Assembly (NCBI RefSeq): GCF_004027225.2
Contig: NC_044289.2
Coordinates: 10,953,761-11,017,760, forward strand
Length of the DNA: 64,000 nucleotides
Direction: 5' to 3'
DNA from: Strigops habroptila
Taxonomy: Eukaryota > Chordata > Aves > Psittaciformes > Psittacidae
The translations under genes were made by a program, and so were the position numbers. A model generated the notes under the pieces. It made no database searches and had not been told where the DNA came from. It saw nothing but the letters and a program-made list of their open reading frames with translations. This document shows positions 12,743 to 26,431 of the stretch, one piece after another (the first letter of the stretch is position 1; the number at the start of each line of letters is the position of its first letter).

Positions 12743-13012
12743 TCACAGACTGGTTTGGGTTGGAAGAGACCTTAAAGCTCATCCAGTTCCAACCCCCTGC
12801 CACGGGCAGGGACACCTTCCACTAGAGCAGGTTGCTCCAAGCCCCTGTGTCCAACCTGGCCTTGAACACTGCCAGGGATGGGGCAGCCACAGCTTCTCTG
12901 GGCAACTTGTGCCAGTGCCATCCTTACGGTAAAGGACTGTTTCCTAATATCTAATCTAAATCTCCCCTTTGTCAGTTTAAAACCCTTACCCCTTGCCGTA
13001 TCGCTGCATGTC
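12743..13012 (-). mobile_element. CR1 LINE 3' fragment
   Basis: The plus strand starts with TCACAGACTGGTTTGGGTTG and continues with the typical CR1 3' UTR text (GAAGAGACCTTAAAGCTCAT, CAACCTGGCCTTGAACACTG), so the element lies on the minus strand. It is about 270 bp, 5'-truncated, and ends about 480 bp before the GDAP1L1 start codon. The right boundary is approximate. Confidence 0.88.
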
Positions 13013-13189
13013 CTTGGGTGATGATGATGATGGTGAACTAATGGTGCAGTTCAGAGGCTGCTTTAGCCAAAATGACAGCCTCCCACAGATCTAATTCCCT
13101 GGTGTCAGTATCTGCCATATCTAACCCAGTCCAAACAAAATCTTCATCTCTGCTACAAAATATTCCTAAGGATCCGCAGGGGTTGGAGC

Positions 13190-13760
13190 AGCTCCCGGAT
13201 TGCCGAGCAGGCAGGTAGGCAGGCAGCAGGAGCCTCCGCTGCTGACTCGCCTATCCAAGCGATGCCCGCACGCTTCCGTGGGAGCCCCGCCAGGAGCGGG
13301 GACGGGCTGGGATTTCACCCAGAGCACCGCTGCCACCACCATCATCCTCCTCTGTGAGCCCGGCACCCACCGCTGCCCACCCCGGCCGGGGAGATGGAGC
13401 TGCCCCGGGAGTGATGCTGCTGGCGGGAGCCCATGTGATGCTGGGCTAGCGGCGCTCGCTCCCCGTCCCTCTCCCCGCTGCTCGCAGGCTGTCATGGCGA
13501 CTCCCAATAATGTTACTCCCACCAACTGCAGCTGGTGGCCCATCTCGGCGCTGGAGAACGACGCGGGGAAATCCACGGAAGGGGAGGAAAACCAGGACCC
13601 GACAGACCCCGCTCTCAAATCCCAGGACAGGCTGGTTTTGTACCACTGGACCCAGTCCTTCAGCTCGCAAAAGGTAAAGAGAAGCATCACTCGGCCCCGG
13701 GTTCCCGGGGAAGAATCACCTCCAGCCCCCAGGACACCCCCTTGCCTCGGGAGGATGGAT
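13190..13760 (+). promoter_or_regulatory. GC-rich 5' region of GDAP1L1
   Basis: GC content and CG dinucleotides rise around the first coding exon of GDAP1L1. The promoter and 5' UTR most likely lie here, between the CR1 fragment and the ATG at 13494. The transcription start cannot be placed from sequence, and no convincing TATA box was seen. Confidence 0.5.
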
Positions 13761-16700
13761 ACACTCGAAGGGAGAGCAAGGGGCTAATCCCCAGGACTGG
13801 CGAGGGCAGCAGCGTGTGGCCGAGAGCTCTTTTGTACCTGTGGTTCTGCGTTTTAACAACATCTACCTGGGGAGGGATGGGATGGGGGGGTGTGTGGTGT
13901 GTGTGTATGTGCTCAGCCAAATCCTGCTTTTGCTTTGGGATCGCGGCTTGCACCGGGGGCCGCCTCGGCTTTGTGCTCGCTCACAGCCCCGCTCTGGCGT
14001 GGCCAGGAGCATAGACAAAGGCTGAGCCGGGCCTGGGACCACCCTGCTCCCACCTCCTGCCGCTGGGAAAGGCAGCCCCCGAGCCAGGCTCCTTCCAGGG
14101 AGCAGATCCTGCCACGCAGCAGCGATTTACCCCTGTCATTGCAGCAATGCCCTGGAAATTCCTGGCGCACCCCAATGAAGAATCACCTTTTCCAGGCAAT
14201 AGTAAATGCTCATTTTGCAGCACAGCAGCTGTGTTGAAAACCCAGCCTTCTCCTCCCAGCCCCGAGCCCCCGTTGTTCCCATGCCAGTAAGATTATACAG
14301 GGAATGAGCTATTCAGAGGGGTGGGAAAACACAAAGTTCCCCCGGTGCAAAGCCGCCGTTGATCCCCACAGCCCGGTGGGGAGGCTGGGGCAGAGGTGCC
14401 CCTACTTGCAAGCACAGATTCCTACTTGCAGGCACAAAGAAAGGGGAGGATGCCCAATGCAGCAGGGTGGCTGCACATGGTCGGCTTCACTGCTGCCAGG
14501 ATTGGGTGACTAATGGGCTTCTGATCCGCACCAGCGAGGGATGCTCCAGCCCAGCTCCCTGCCTCACTCCGGGCTTGCTGCTATTCTGTGTCTTGCTCAT
14601 TTGGCTGCGGGCAGAAGGGAGGCAGCAGATAAAGCACTTCTTGTGTGGGGTTTCCTACAATCGGCCTCCCCTCTGCAGGAATGGGGCACGGCACAACTGG
14701 AGCCACAGCACCTGCTGCTACATCAGCTCCTGCACTGCTCCAGGCTTTGCTTTTGAGGTCACTTGCAAAGAAAGAGCGTTTGCTGGGAGGTGGATGAGCA
14801 CAAGCTGGTGGGATGAACATTGCAGGGTGGGAGATACACAGGACCCCCTGCATCAGAGTTCTGCTCAGAGCCGGCCATGGGTGAAGCTTCTCCTGCTCTT
14901 CCCTATGAGCTGCTCAGAGGCACCCTTTGGGGCACTGGGCTGTTTATGAGAGGGATCCTGAGCCCCCATCAGCATCTGGCCTTGCCTGCAAAGGGATTTA
15001 TTGAGTTTTATGGCCAGTGTTGGCTTTTTACACAAGATGCCTTATTGCAGCCATGCCAGCGCTGTTGGGGTACAGGCAGGTTCCATCATGCCTGGCTGGG
15101 AGCCCTCATCATGGGAGCACTGGCAGGGGCTCCCCTTGCCCACAGGCACCAGGGTTACCCCAGGAGCACTGCCTCACGCCAGGCCTTCAGCCTCAGCTCT
15201 TGATAGCAGAACAGGGAAGCACAGGGAGCTTGGGGCTGGATGCCCCAGCCCGTCCTGGCCAGGCTTTATCCATCAGCTGAGGGGAAAAGGCTGAGAGCAA
15301 GTTGCAGTTGAGGGACCCAGGCTTTTACTTGTTTGACTTGAAAATTAAAAATTAATTTGCCAACTCTGTAAATTCTTAATGACTAATTCCCCAGGAACTC
15401 TGAAGTACTCATAGAAATGCTTATATTTGTTAAGTTGTATTTTTAGCTGCTGCTAGTTGGAGGAAAACAAGCGCTTTTCCTCTCATTCAGTGGTTCTGTA
15501 AATCATGGCTGTCTCACATCCCCCAAGCAGGGTTTTTTTTTGAGTGCTTGACATACTTAGTTCGTAACAGTCAGTTTTTTATAACCCAGAAGCCTAAAAT
15601 GCCATCCCTTAGTGCATATTCAACACCATCTCAAGCACAGAGCAAAGCAGGATCAGCCCTGAGGGCTGGACATCGGTGATAGGGATGGGGACAGTGCCCC
15701 GCATCCAGCCTCATTCTTGCCCTTCCACACTGCTGGACTCAGCTTTCCCACCCATGAGATGGATGGGGCCACCGCAGTGGTGCTGCTTGCTGGACTGGGG
15801 CTGGAGGAGGGAAGAAGCAGGGGAAGGGGAAGGCAGCAGGTTTGGCGCAAGAAGTGCAAAGATGGTGGGTGATGCCCTCAGGCCAACAGCAGAAGAGGAA
15901 GGATGCTGTGTAAGGTCATAGGGGCTCCTTAAAACCCTCCACAAAACAGAGCCTTCTCCCTGCTCAAGACATGTCTGGTAAAGCCAGAGCACACCCCCAA
16001 GAGCAGAACATACCTGAGCTAGCATCCAGGTCTCCTTCAGTCAGGAAGTACAACTCACTAGGTACAAGTACAACACATCACTACAACCTCTACTTCCTCC
16101 TTGGCTGTGTGCTGGGTTATATTGAGACCCACATCAACACAGTGATTCCCCACAGCTGGGGACCTGCCACCTCCCTCCTCCCACTGCCAAGGTTTGGGCT
16201 CTCCAGCCCCTCTGCCTGTCATAGAGGCCACCAGTGACCAGAAGGAAGATGGTCCATTATCCCGCAAAGCTAGAATGGGTTTGAGTCTCCTCTGTTTGCT
16301 GGGAAGGTAAATCCTTGCTTGACTGCCTGGATTTTGCAGCTGCCCCATGGTTGGTTTCTGGCAGGATAAGCCTGTGTCCTGGCACATCACTGTGCTGAAG
16401 CAGTAGTGGAGGACAAGGAAGGTGTGATGGTGGGGGGGAGAGGGGGGGGCTGGTTTGCTTCAAGGGGGCTGGGGATCAGGTCAATGCATGGGGCTGAGCC
16501 CTTTCTCCCTGTCCTCTTGCCCTCAGGTGCGGTTGGTCATTGCAGAGAAGGGGCTGCCCTGCGAGGAGCGGGATGTCAGCATGCCCCTGATGGAGCACAA
16601 GGAGCCCTGGTTCATGCGGCTCAACCTGGGGGAGGAGGTGCCAGTCATCATCCACAGGGACAACATCATCAGTGATTACAACCAGATCATCGACTACATG

Positions 16701-19700
16701 GAGAAGAACTTCACGGGAGGTAAGGAGGGTGGGTTACGTCTCAGGGGAAGCTTGGGTATAATCCAGATGCTGTTTGTCAAATACATCCCGTTTTTCCTTT
16801 AAAGTTTCACCCTTAACCCCAGAAGAGCAGCAAGAGACCAGCCCTCCCCAAACTTCTATGTTTACCCATGAGAAAGAAGGATTTCCAGCAGAAAACCCCA
16901 AACGTCCCTTGGAAGGTCTGCTGAAGGGGTCAGGTCCCCCTTTTTTCTGCCTTGAAGGCCACATTCCCAAACCGGACCATTTCCTCTTGTCTCCATGGTG
17001 CATGGTGGCATCTGACTAGAATCACACCTGGGGCATGGCCGATAGGAATACTTCAGGATTTGGCCACCTTTGTAATTTGGCCTCAGGTAAATGTATAAAA
17101 ACCACCATAAGTGGCTCTGCTGAGAGAAGGTGGGTTTGAACTGGGTGCTGCTGCTCCCCTCCCCTTTGTGGATGAGCTCTGTGCCACCGGCCATGGGCAG
17201 GGGACCCTGCCAGCGCTGGTGCCGCTGTGCCACAGACAAACTGCCTCTTTAAAGTCAAAGTCAGCAGTGCTGGGGACCATGGGAGGATGATGTGACACAA
17301 ACCCAGAGGAAGGGACAGCTGGTAGAGTGAAGCTCATATTTCCCCTGGAGCAGGTCTGCAGCCAGCGGCTGGCTCAGCCCAGTACACGAGGATGCTGAGA
17401 CAGTGCTTGAAGGTGGTTGCTTGCACAGCAGCCTCTCCCCAGCACCTCACATCCCTTCACCTTCATTTCCCCAAACTTGCAGGATATCAGGCTGGGGAGG
17501 CCACAAAGCTGAGCAGGGAGCTTGGGCTGTGCCATCACGACGTTCGCCCCAGCATTCATCCCCCTTGCAACAGAAACATCAAAACCATCTCAAAATAGCT
17601 CCCGAAGCAAGGGCATCTTGCCAGTTCAGCTGCTGTCCTCTCCCGGCCCCACCGTGGTGCTGCTGCTCACTGGAGGCACCATCATCGCTTGCTGGCAGGG
17701 CAGTGGGGATGGGATTGGATGGGAGCAGCCCATGCTGGCAACAGCTCCCAGGGAACGGCAGCCACTTTCCTGCCTGGCTGCAGCCCCTGCGATAAGGGGC
17801 AGTGGGGAGCCATCGATCCATGGGCTGCGGTTCCTGCACCACTTCACCGAGTCTGTGCAAAGGGCAGGTGCTCCAGCATATGTGACAACAGGCTGTCGCC
17901 AGCAGGAAGGGGACAGAGTGCTGCCGTGTGCTGGGACACTCCTGTCATTGAGACTTGCCAGCCAGGGGCAAATTCTTACCTTTTCACAGAGAAATGAGAG
18001 GGGAAGCTCCAGGGAAGAGGGCCTGGAGCACAACTCCCTGCTGCATGCTCTGCTCTGAGCCATCGCCCACCAGCTGCCTGGCAAAAGCAGTATCAGTATG
18101 CTGCAGCATTGGTCTGAGGAGGAATCACCCACCTGGCAGAAACGTGCAGAGCTTGAAAATGCCTTTATAAGGAAGTGTATTCACTGAGTTATATTTTCCC
18201 CTGGGCTGGGAGCACGGTCTTTTCCAGCTGCTTACACACACGCTGAGGTTCAGCTATCAGTGAAGAGTGGTGTGATGAGCAATGCTTTTCTTTCCCCAAC
18301 AAAGCAGTGAATAGTGCCAATAAGCCACCTTTGAGGGTGTTTCTTACTAGGGCTTTGCCTGGCAGTGCCAAGGAACCACTGAGAGGTGGCTGGTGGCAAC
18401 ACATCTCAGAGCCTGGGCAAGGGGATCCTCCAAAGACTACACTCCCAGCCCTACCCCACCTTTGCACAGCCCATCGCTTGCTGACTAGATGCAACAGCAG
18501 CCCATTGTGCAGGTCTGCCGTGGTGTGCAAAGGCAGGGTGAGCACCATCCCACTGGAAAACCTCCCTGGGACATGCTGAAGGGTGCGGGCCAATAGCCAG
18601 CACACCGCTATTTCATTGTGGTCGCTCCGTCTGGCTGCTGCACTGGTCAGTCACTCTGGATGTGCTGGTTTCCAGCCTTGGCCCCAGCCTGTCAGGCGCT
18701 GGCTGGGAGCCCTGTGGAAGGAGCACACAGGCTATAGGTTGGTTGTTATTATTTCATTCAGCTGGTTGCTGTTCTCAGATGGAAAATCCCTGCTTGGAGA
18801 GCTGGAGTCCAGGCAGGGAGCAGAACTGTCATTTCAGGCCCTTAATTTAAGGGGCCGTGTTGGCCACATCAGCCAAAGTTCTTCTGCTGATGCACCTTAA
18901 CTTGGTCTGAGACACTGGCACACAGTGAGCCCTGCACTGTGGACAGCATGAGGGCAACCAGCTTTACTGAGTCCAGGTGGTAAATTTACTCACTCCCTAT
19001 TAACTGCTATCTGCAAACGCCATAAACATTTATGATCCCATAAAAAAAAGGACCTGACATTCTTGGGGGAGACAAGAGCAACATTTCACTCCTTGTGGTG
19101 TCATCTTCCATGTATTTTGAGCTGAAAGTGTAATAAAAAGAGCACGATTCAAACTGCCATCCATGGAAAATGAATTAAACCCAACAAGGCGAGGAAGAAC
19201 AGAGCTGGCAGGGATGAGGGATGCGCCTGCTGAATGCAGTGAGAAGGTGTCCTGGGCTCCTTCTTTGGTCAACTACTCCCTGATTACCTGTTTTGAAAGG
19301 GACTTTCAAGGAAGCCCAGCAGAATGAGGAACCTCATCAGCACTGGAGTGACGAATGCGTAACTCAGGAGACCCCAAATTCAGACCCCCGTGTTTTAGCT
19401 CTTTTCATCAGATCAGGAGGATTTTGTTCCCCCTCTAAGAGATGTGAAACCACAGCGTACAAGTTCAGGGGTGCAGAGATGAAGGACTAGCTACACTGAG
19501 CTCCTGCGGACACATGTGTACACCTCGCTATGGTCCTGCAGGAATCGGATCTCTGGGGATGGGCTGGATGTGGCCAGGATGGGCAGCAAGGAGAGGGCAG
19601 AACATGGGGCAGAGTTTTGAGTTAATGCACCACCGCATTCAGCCCTGCTTGGATGTAGCTCCATCAGGATTGCACCCCGGTGTCCAGCACAAGCTAATGA

Positions 19701-22700
19701 ACCACTAATGAGTGCCTGAGCCCCCCTGGTCCCACTAACAGCTTTCGCTTTGCCCCCACAGAAAACGTCACGCAGCTGATCCCGGAGCCGGGCAGCCTCC
19801 TGCACTCGCGGGTGCTGCAGTACCGGGAGCTGCTGGACTCGCTCCCCATGGATGCCTACACGCACGGCTGCATCCTGCACCCTGAGCTCACCACCGACTC
19901 CATGATCCCAAAGTACGCCACCACTGAGATCCGCAGTAAGTCGCCTCTCCAGCTGGGCTGCCCAGGGCTGGTGCCAGTGGGATGGCTCCCCCCAGCCCTT
20001 CCTTCAGCCCAGCCAGCCACGCTGCTCATGCTTATCAGCCCTTTCCACCAATGCAGGCAGGGACCGAGCTGGGAAATAGCCAAGAACAGTTAATTTGGGA
20101 GCTTCAGACACCCTGTAGAGGCTTCTTAACCCTGGGGGTGTCTGGGCTCCCATGGGCCATGCACACTTCTCACCCAGCTCTTTCTGGGGCACATGAATTT
20201 GCTCCTCCTGCACATCTCCTCTCCCTCCAGTAGCTCTATGGGCAAAGGTGGGAGAGTCCAGCCAGATTGAGTTGCAGATAGTGGATGAATCGGCATAAGA
20301 CTGTGTACCTGACCTTCAAGTGCTCATAAAACATTGAAGATGCTTAATATAACTCAATGGCAAGGATGGCTCCTGGAGAGAGTCCCTCACCAGAAAAGTG
20401 ACCTTGTTGGGATGGCACCAGTGTGCCCCATGTCTCTCCCCTCAAGCAGTGCCCATAGCATACACCATTCCCCCTCTTCCTGACTGTCCTTTCATTCAGC
20501 TGTCTAGGTCCCTCGGAGACGGGATGCACACATGCACAAAGACAAATAGGCTGTTTCTGAGTTGTATCTCACCGTCTGCCCTGCTTCTGCTGGCACCCTG
20601 CACTGGCAGCTTTCTCCGTGCCACCACGCATCACCTCCTCCCCTGGACCTTAGGTAGATACAGGATGTAGAGACCATCCCCTCCTCAAAACATGCTGCTG
20701 CAATGGCTTCAGACCCCATCTACCTCACATCACCTCCCCAGCACTCTGCAGGAATCCTTAAAAACATCTCTCCATCCAAACCTCCTCGCTGGAGGCATTT
20801 TTCCCAAGTCACTGCAATGAAGGGGCTGTGGGCAGGTTCATGGGATGCCACAGTGCTGGTGGTGCCCTTCCTCCTCAGCATGTCTCCTACACCAGGCAAT
20901 GGCTTGGCTGCCCCATTGCAGTGGACAAGGCAAAACCACGTAGTTGTGTTCCCAAGGAGAACTGAGGGCCAGGCTCTCAAGGGGAACAGGGGAATGAAAC
21001 CAGGGTGATATCCACATTTCCTTCCAAGTTAGAGCCCCAGGAAAGCTGGCTGGGAGCCTTAGTAAGCATAAGCATCAGCAGAGCCAAGCCCTTATTGGAG
21101 GGAACAAGGAGGAAGAGACAGATGGTCCCTGGCAGGAAAGAGATTAGCCCAGCTTTGGGTAATTTATGTCGTCCTTAAGGTGTTACTCTACATCTCATAT
21201 TCTATTCTTCCATTTACTCTGCTCCTTTCTGTCCGTTAGCTCCCTTGCACAAAGCCCTTTGCATCCTCCCTGTACCCTGCGAGGGAGGAGAGTGGGCATC
21301 ACTCCTGGGCTTTCAATGAGCTTTACGCTACTGCATTGCATCCCTGGACACCAAGTCAGGATGAGACAGCTTCATCTGGGAGAGAGCATCCCCCCCATGC
21401 AGCTCCCTGCCATGCTGCTCTGCACGCACACCTACACATGGGCAGCCGGCTCAGACATCCCAAAGGATCAACCTGCTGGGGATGGAGCTGCAGGAACCAG
21501 GTTATGGGGGAGCTCAAGCATGTTCTTAAAACAGGAAGAAACAGACAAAGATCTGCTAGCAGCTCTAATGTGATCCAGCAGAGGAAATGAAGAGCTGCCC
21601 CCCCTACCCCCCACCCCAAAACCTGCAGAGCTGGGACTCATCATGGCCAGGGAGGGGGAATCTGCCATATCCCACAGCCAGCACTGGCCTTCGGGGAGCA
21701 GATGGGAGGATGTGTGGTGCCCCAACTACCCATCCATATGGCAGTAGCAAGCCAGGAATTTGGCCCATTTTAGCTCTCCAGGGTATTTTTTTTTTGGTGC
21801 CACAACACTATTTTGCAGGTAGTACAAGGTTCTTTGCTACCAGACACAAGGTCTTCCTCACCCCTGCCAAACACAACCCCTCAGCCCTGCTGTCTGTCTC
21901 CTCCCAGGACATTTAGCTAATGCCAGCATGGAGCTGATGAAGCTGGACCATGAAGAGGAGCCACAGCTATCAGAGCCTTACCTCTCCAAGCAGAAGAAGC
22001 TCATGGTGAGTGGGTCGAAGCCACACACATCTCTGCTGGGAGGGGAAGGGGGAGCATGACCCATGGACCTGGCATGGGCACCTGATGCCTTATGTCCCTG
22101 CATGGTTGCAGGGACACATGCGCATCCACCCACCCTCCTTCCTAACCCTGCTCTCCACCCAGGCCAAGATCCTGGAGCATGACAATGTGAACTACTTGAA
22201 GAAGATCCTTGGTGAACTGGGGATGGTGCTAGACCAAATTGAGGCTGAGCTGGAGAAGAGGAAACTGGAGTACCAAGGTAGGTGCTGGGCTGCATTTATG
22301 GGGTGTTTTATCACACAAGGGCAAGGTGCAATGCCAGGAACAGCTGATGACTTTGAACATGATGAACATCCTCCATGAGGCAACCACCAGTGGGGCTCGG
22401 ACTTCTGCGGGGCTCTGCAGCAAACCACTGCTGCTTCAGGGAGCCCTCACACCCCTTGCCACAGGGGACAGCAGGACCCTGTCCTCACATTGCTCTCTGG
22501 GAGCTCCAAAGTCATCACAGGGTGGTGACAGGTCCCTCCCCGCCCCAGAAGGGGCTGCCAGTGACTGATGCTCTGGCTGGTTTGGGAAGGAGCAGGCTGG
22601 CCCCAGGCTATTGCACTGAGGAGCACTTACTGCTGGAAGCGCAGGACTGGGACCATGTCCTTCAGCCAAGGGGCTGCAGCACTTCCCAGTGGAGTGTGGG

Positions 22701-25419
22701 AAGAGAAACCCAACAGGAATTTGAGGGGCCCTGGAGAGGTGGGAGCCTTACAGGACCTGCGTCAAAAACCAGCGGGTAGGAGAGAGCAACAGCAGCCATC
22801 CCTGACATCAAATACACGCTGCTGGGTGCCTGCTGAGAGCCGCCCTGGCAGACAGGGATGCATGGGCACAGCTGGGCATCGCTTGTCCCGCTGTCACCCC
22901 GGGATGATGCCATCACCCTCCTGTCCCTGCTGCTGGCAGGGCTCAAAACCCCAGCCTCAACAGGGCTGGTGGCTGCCAGTGCCACGGAGCCAGGTCCGGA
23001 GCAGAGCCCAGACGCAGTTAATCGGGGAATGGCCCCAGAGCTTCCCCTGGAGCTGCCCTCGGCTGCGGGAGCCGTGCGTCACGCTTGGGGACACACCAAA
23101 GGTCCCTCAGAGGTGCCAAGGTCAGGCCCTGCAAGGCACTGGGTTGGGGATTTGCTGAGAGCCCTGATGCATTCGCAGCAGCACTCTGTGTTGCTCTAAT
23201 TGCGTTTAACGAACACTCTCATTAACTGATCTGAGGGCTGAGATAGCTCAGCAGAATTCAGTCTAATGAGGTGCCCTTGGAGGACACCCTGGGTGCCTGG
23301 AGCAGAGGAGTGGCTGATGCTGCCACCAGCACCCAGGCACTCCACTGCCTTTGGTCCTTTGCATGCCCTCTGCTCAGAGCCCCCAAACTCCTCCTCATGC
23401 GCCTGTGGCCAGGTCAGGATCTCAGCAGCGGGCACAAGCACCAGCCCTTTGGCAGCATCCCAGGAGCTGCAGTGCAGCAGCTCTCCTCCCACCCAGCACA
23501 CAGCGATGTGAGCAGGGCAGGGCCGGCAGCAGGAGGGTGAGAGATGCTGAAGGAGCACAGGGCAACCCTCTCCTACAGGCACCCCATTGGGCTGGGACAG
23601 GCTGGTCCTAGCTGGGGCTGCTGTGGATGCAAAGGGGGATGAGTTGCCTTTGCGCATGCTTCTGCCCCTCCTTGGTGCTGGGAAGGGGTGTGAGGGGCTG
23701 CAGTACCCACAGCCAGGTCCAAACCTCAGCAGGTACAGCAAGCCCAGAGTCACAAGGGACAAGGCCAGATCACACTCTCCCAATGTCACCATCCTCACAA
23801 TGTGCTTTACTCCTTCACCCACAGCAGTGCCTGGGAGGGAGGCAGCCACCCCAGCCCCACTGCCCTTACCCGGGAGCTGAAGCATCCTCAGGGTCCCCGC
23901 AGCACCCAGGAGGCTCTGGCTGCAGCACCCCTATGATTCATTAGTCACCAAAAACATTTATTGACTAATTAGGCAGAGGCAATCTGTGCACTTGGGCAGT
24001 GCCTCCAGCAGGATTAGGCAGGCTGCCAAGCGACACAAATGAGGGCTGCTAATTACCACTAATTCCCCTGGCCTGGCCCTGCAGGCACCCCTGCAGCACC
24101 AGTGCTTGCACAGGGGTGCAATAAAGGTGCCTCTCTCCTTCCCTGATATAACAGACACAGGACAGTGGAAGAGCCCCAGAATCAAGGCTTTGGTGCAAAG
24201 CCAGGGGCTGAGGCTGGATGGTTTTGTGCCCCTTCTGCTGTTGTTCCTTATCTACAGCTTCCTTCATCTCCATCCCAGCCCTACTCCTTGGTATTGAAAG
24301 GGCATGAGGGAAGTGCTTAACACTATCCTGGCTTGAGCCCACTTCTTCCAGCCTAACAACGGCTTGGTTTATTTCTGGAGGCCTCTCTGGTGAGGTTATT
24401 TCCAGGATCAGCCGTTATCAGGGGCTGTCAACACTTTGATGTCTTTCTTCACTCCCAGCACTCGCTCTGAGCCCTGCCTCCTCCAAAAACCTGGCTCCTG
24501 GCACAGACATGCTGCCAGTTTTGGTGTCCTGGAGCAGGGTCCCTGGAGCAGGAGAGGGGACAGAGGAGGCAGGACCTCCCTGATACTGCGCAAGGAGAGC
24601 AGCCAGGCTGCGCCAGCAAGTGTCTTTAATTCCCAAGGATTTCTCACATCCCTAAAATAGGGCAAGTTAACATGACACTCCTGAAACAGCTCCCAGTGCA
24701 GCCAAGGACAAACACTGCTGCTCTCCCTGAGCACTAACACAGCAGAAGGGGTCACTGCACCGCATCTTCCTTCAAGGGGGAGCCAAGTGCCCTTTCCTAT
24801 CTCCTGCAGCTCTTGACCTGGGAGAGAGGCAGCAGAGCCATATATCTTCACATGGGCTACAAATTATCATCTTACATTCCCATCTTTTTGGACCCACACA
24901 TCCTCCATCACATAGATGGAGGTCTTGTCTCTTGGGGCATTGGAGAGCTGAGACAAAACACACCATGTCTAATGCAAATGCTCCTGCCTTTGTGGATCTT
25001 CTGAGCAAGCCTTTAGGTGCCCACCCAAGGGTTTTGTCTTACCCTACCTACCTTACCCTTTGCTTCTCTCTCCAGGGCAGAAGTGTGAACTTTGGCTCTG
25101 CGGATGCGTCTTTACTCTGGCTGATGTCTTGTTAGGAGCCACCCTGCACCGCCTCAAGTTTCTGGGACTCTCTAAGAAATACTGGGAGGATGGCAGCAGA
25201 CCTAACCTACAGTCCTTCTTCGACAGGATACAGAAACGCTTCGCCTTCAGGAAAGTTTTGGGAGATATACACACCACGCTCCTCTCTGCAGTGGTACCCA
25301 ATGCCTTCAGGCTGGTCAAGCGGAAACCTCCCTCCTTTTTCGGAGCCTCCTTCCTGATGGGATCTCTAGGGGGAATGGGATATTTTGCTTATTGGTACTT
25401 AAAGAAAAAATACATCTAG
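13494..25419 (+). CDS. GDAP1L1: GDAP1L1, ganglioside-induced differentiation-associated protein 1-like 1 (367 aa)
   Basis: Six exons join in frame: 13494-13673, 16527-16719, 19762-19935, 21908-22005, 22163-22277 and 25076-25419. The product is 367 aa, the length I recall for human GDAP1L1. It starts MATPNNVTPTNCSWWPISAL. A GST N-terminal (thioredoxin-fold) domain begins near residue 48 (LVLYHWTQSFSSQKVRLVIA) and a helical GST C-terminal domain follows, including the GDAP1-family loop rich in charged residues (KLDHEEEPQLSEPYLSKQKK). A hydrophobic tail anchor covers residues 341-362 (FFGASFLMGSLGG...), followed by KKKYI. The paralogue GDAP1 is a mitochondrial outer-membrane fission factor; GDAP1L1 is mainly neuronal and cytosolic and can move to mitochondria under oxidative stress. 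Intron 4 is only 157 bp. All junction phases agree and no defect was seen. Confidence 0.96.
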
Positions 25420-26425
25420 TGCTGGCTGCTTGGTGTTTAGTTTGGTGTCTCTGTGCTGTGTCAAATTATGATGAAGCCTCAGTAACTGTAATGAAATTTG
25501 AAGCAAGGTAATGAATAATTATGTTGTTTAATGTAACATTCCATAGTCTAGAAGTAGAAACGTATACTGCAAGGAAATAAGACAACAACAACAAAACAAT
25601 GCGTCAACTTGTGAATGCCTTTTTTAGGTTTAAGTATTCAACTCCAGCAGAGGCTCAGGGGTTCACGGGCTCAGCTGTGCCCACCGGGAAGCGACGCCAC
25701 CTCCAGCGCCGGTCAGCTCCTGTGGGAGAGATGGGAATCCCAGGAAGTTTCCCGACAGCCAATTTGAAACTCGGCCCTGTACGTGTTCCCAAATTGTTCA
25801 CTGGCCACATTTCACACACGCAGGTAGTGGGGACTCTATGCTAGAAGATGTCATGTTGTGCTCGGAGGCACTCCTGGCAGCAGGCGGCAATAGCTGGTCA
25901 CAGTCCAGGCAGATTTGTGTTCTTCAAGTATCCATTTTCTTAATTCTTCTCATCAAAAGGAATATTTTTTATTGAGCTGCTCTTAGAATGTACCCACTTT
26001 GTACGTCTGGGTTTTGTGCACTTTTTTTTAAGGAATTTAATGTCTGTCTTTAACTGCCGCACATTTTTCCCTGAGATAAATCATTTTGACTTCCATCCTG
26101 AATTTTGGCACACGAAGGAGATTATTGTTTTAAGCCTTCTGGCTCTGTCTCTTGAGTTTTCCTTCATGGATTTGCAAAGCATCTTTCACCGACTGAGCCT
26201 ATCTGGACTCTGAAAAAGTACAACCACTTTCAGAACTCTTCAGCGCCTTCCTGAAGGCGCTTTGGCTTTCTCTTCCATCAGGGGCTCATTCCTGTCATTT
26301 CCTCGCTGTGTGTTTTCTTAGAGACACTTTGCACAGAATCACATTGATGACTTTCTTGTGCCTTTTGCATGCTGGAAAGAATAACGGGCCTCACTGCTAC
26401 TCATGCTTTGAAACCTGAGATCCTC

Positions 26426-26431
26426 AATAAA
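26426..26431 (+). terminator. Candidate poly(A) signal of GDAP1L1
   Basis: A canonical AATAAA lies about 1.0 kb after the TAG stop (25417-25419), in AT-rich sequence that reads like a 3' UTR. Other hexamers further downstream cannot be excluded, so the 3' end is tentative. Confidence 0.45.
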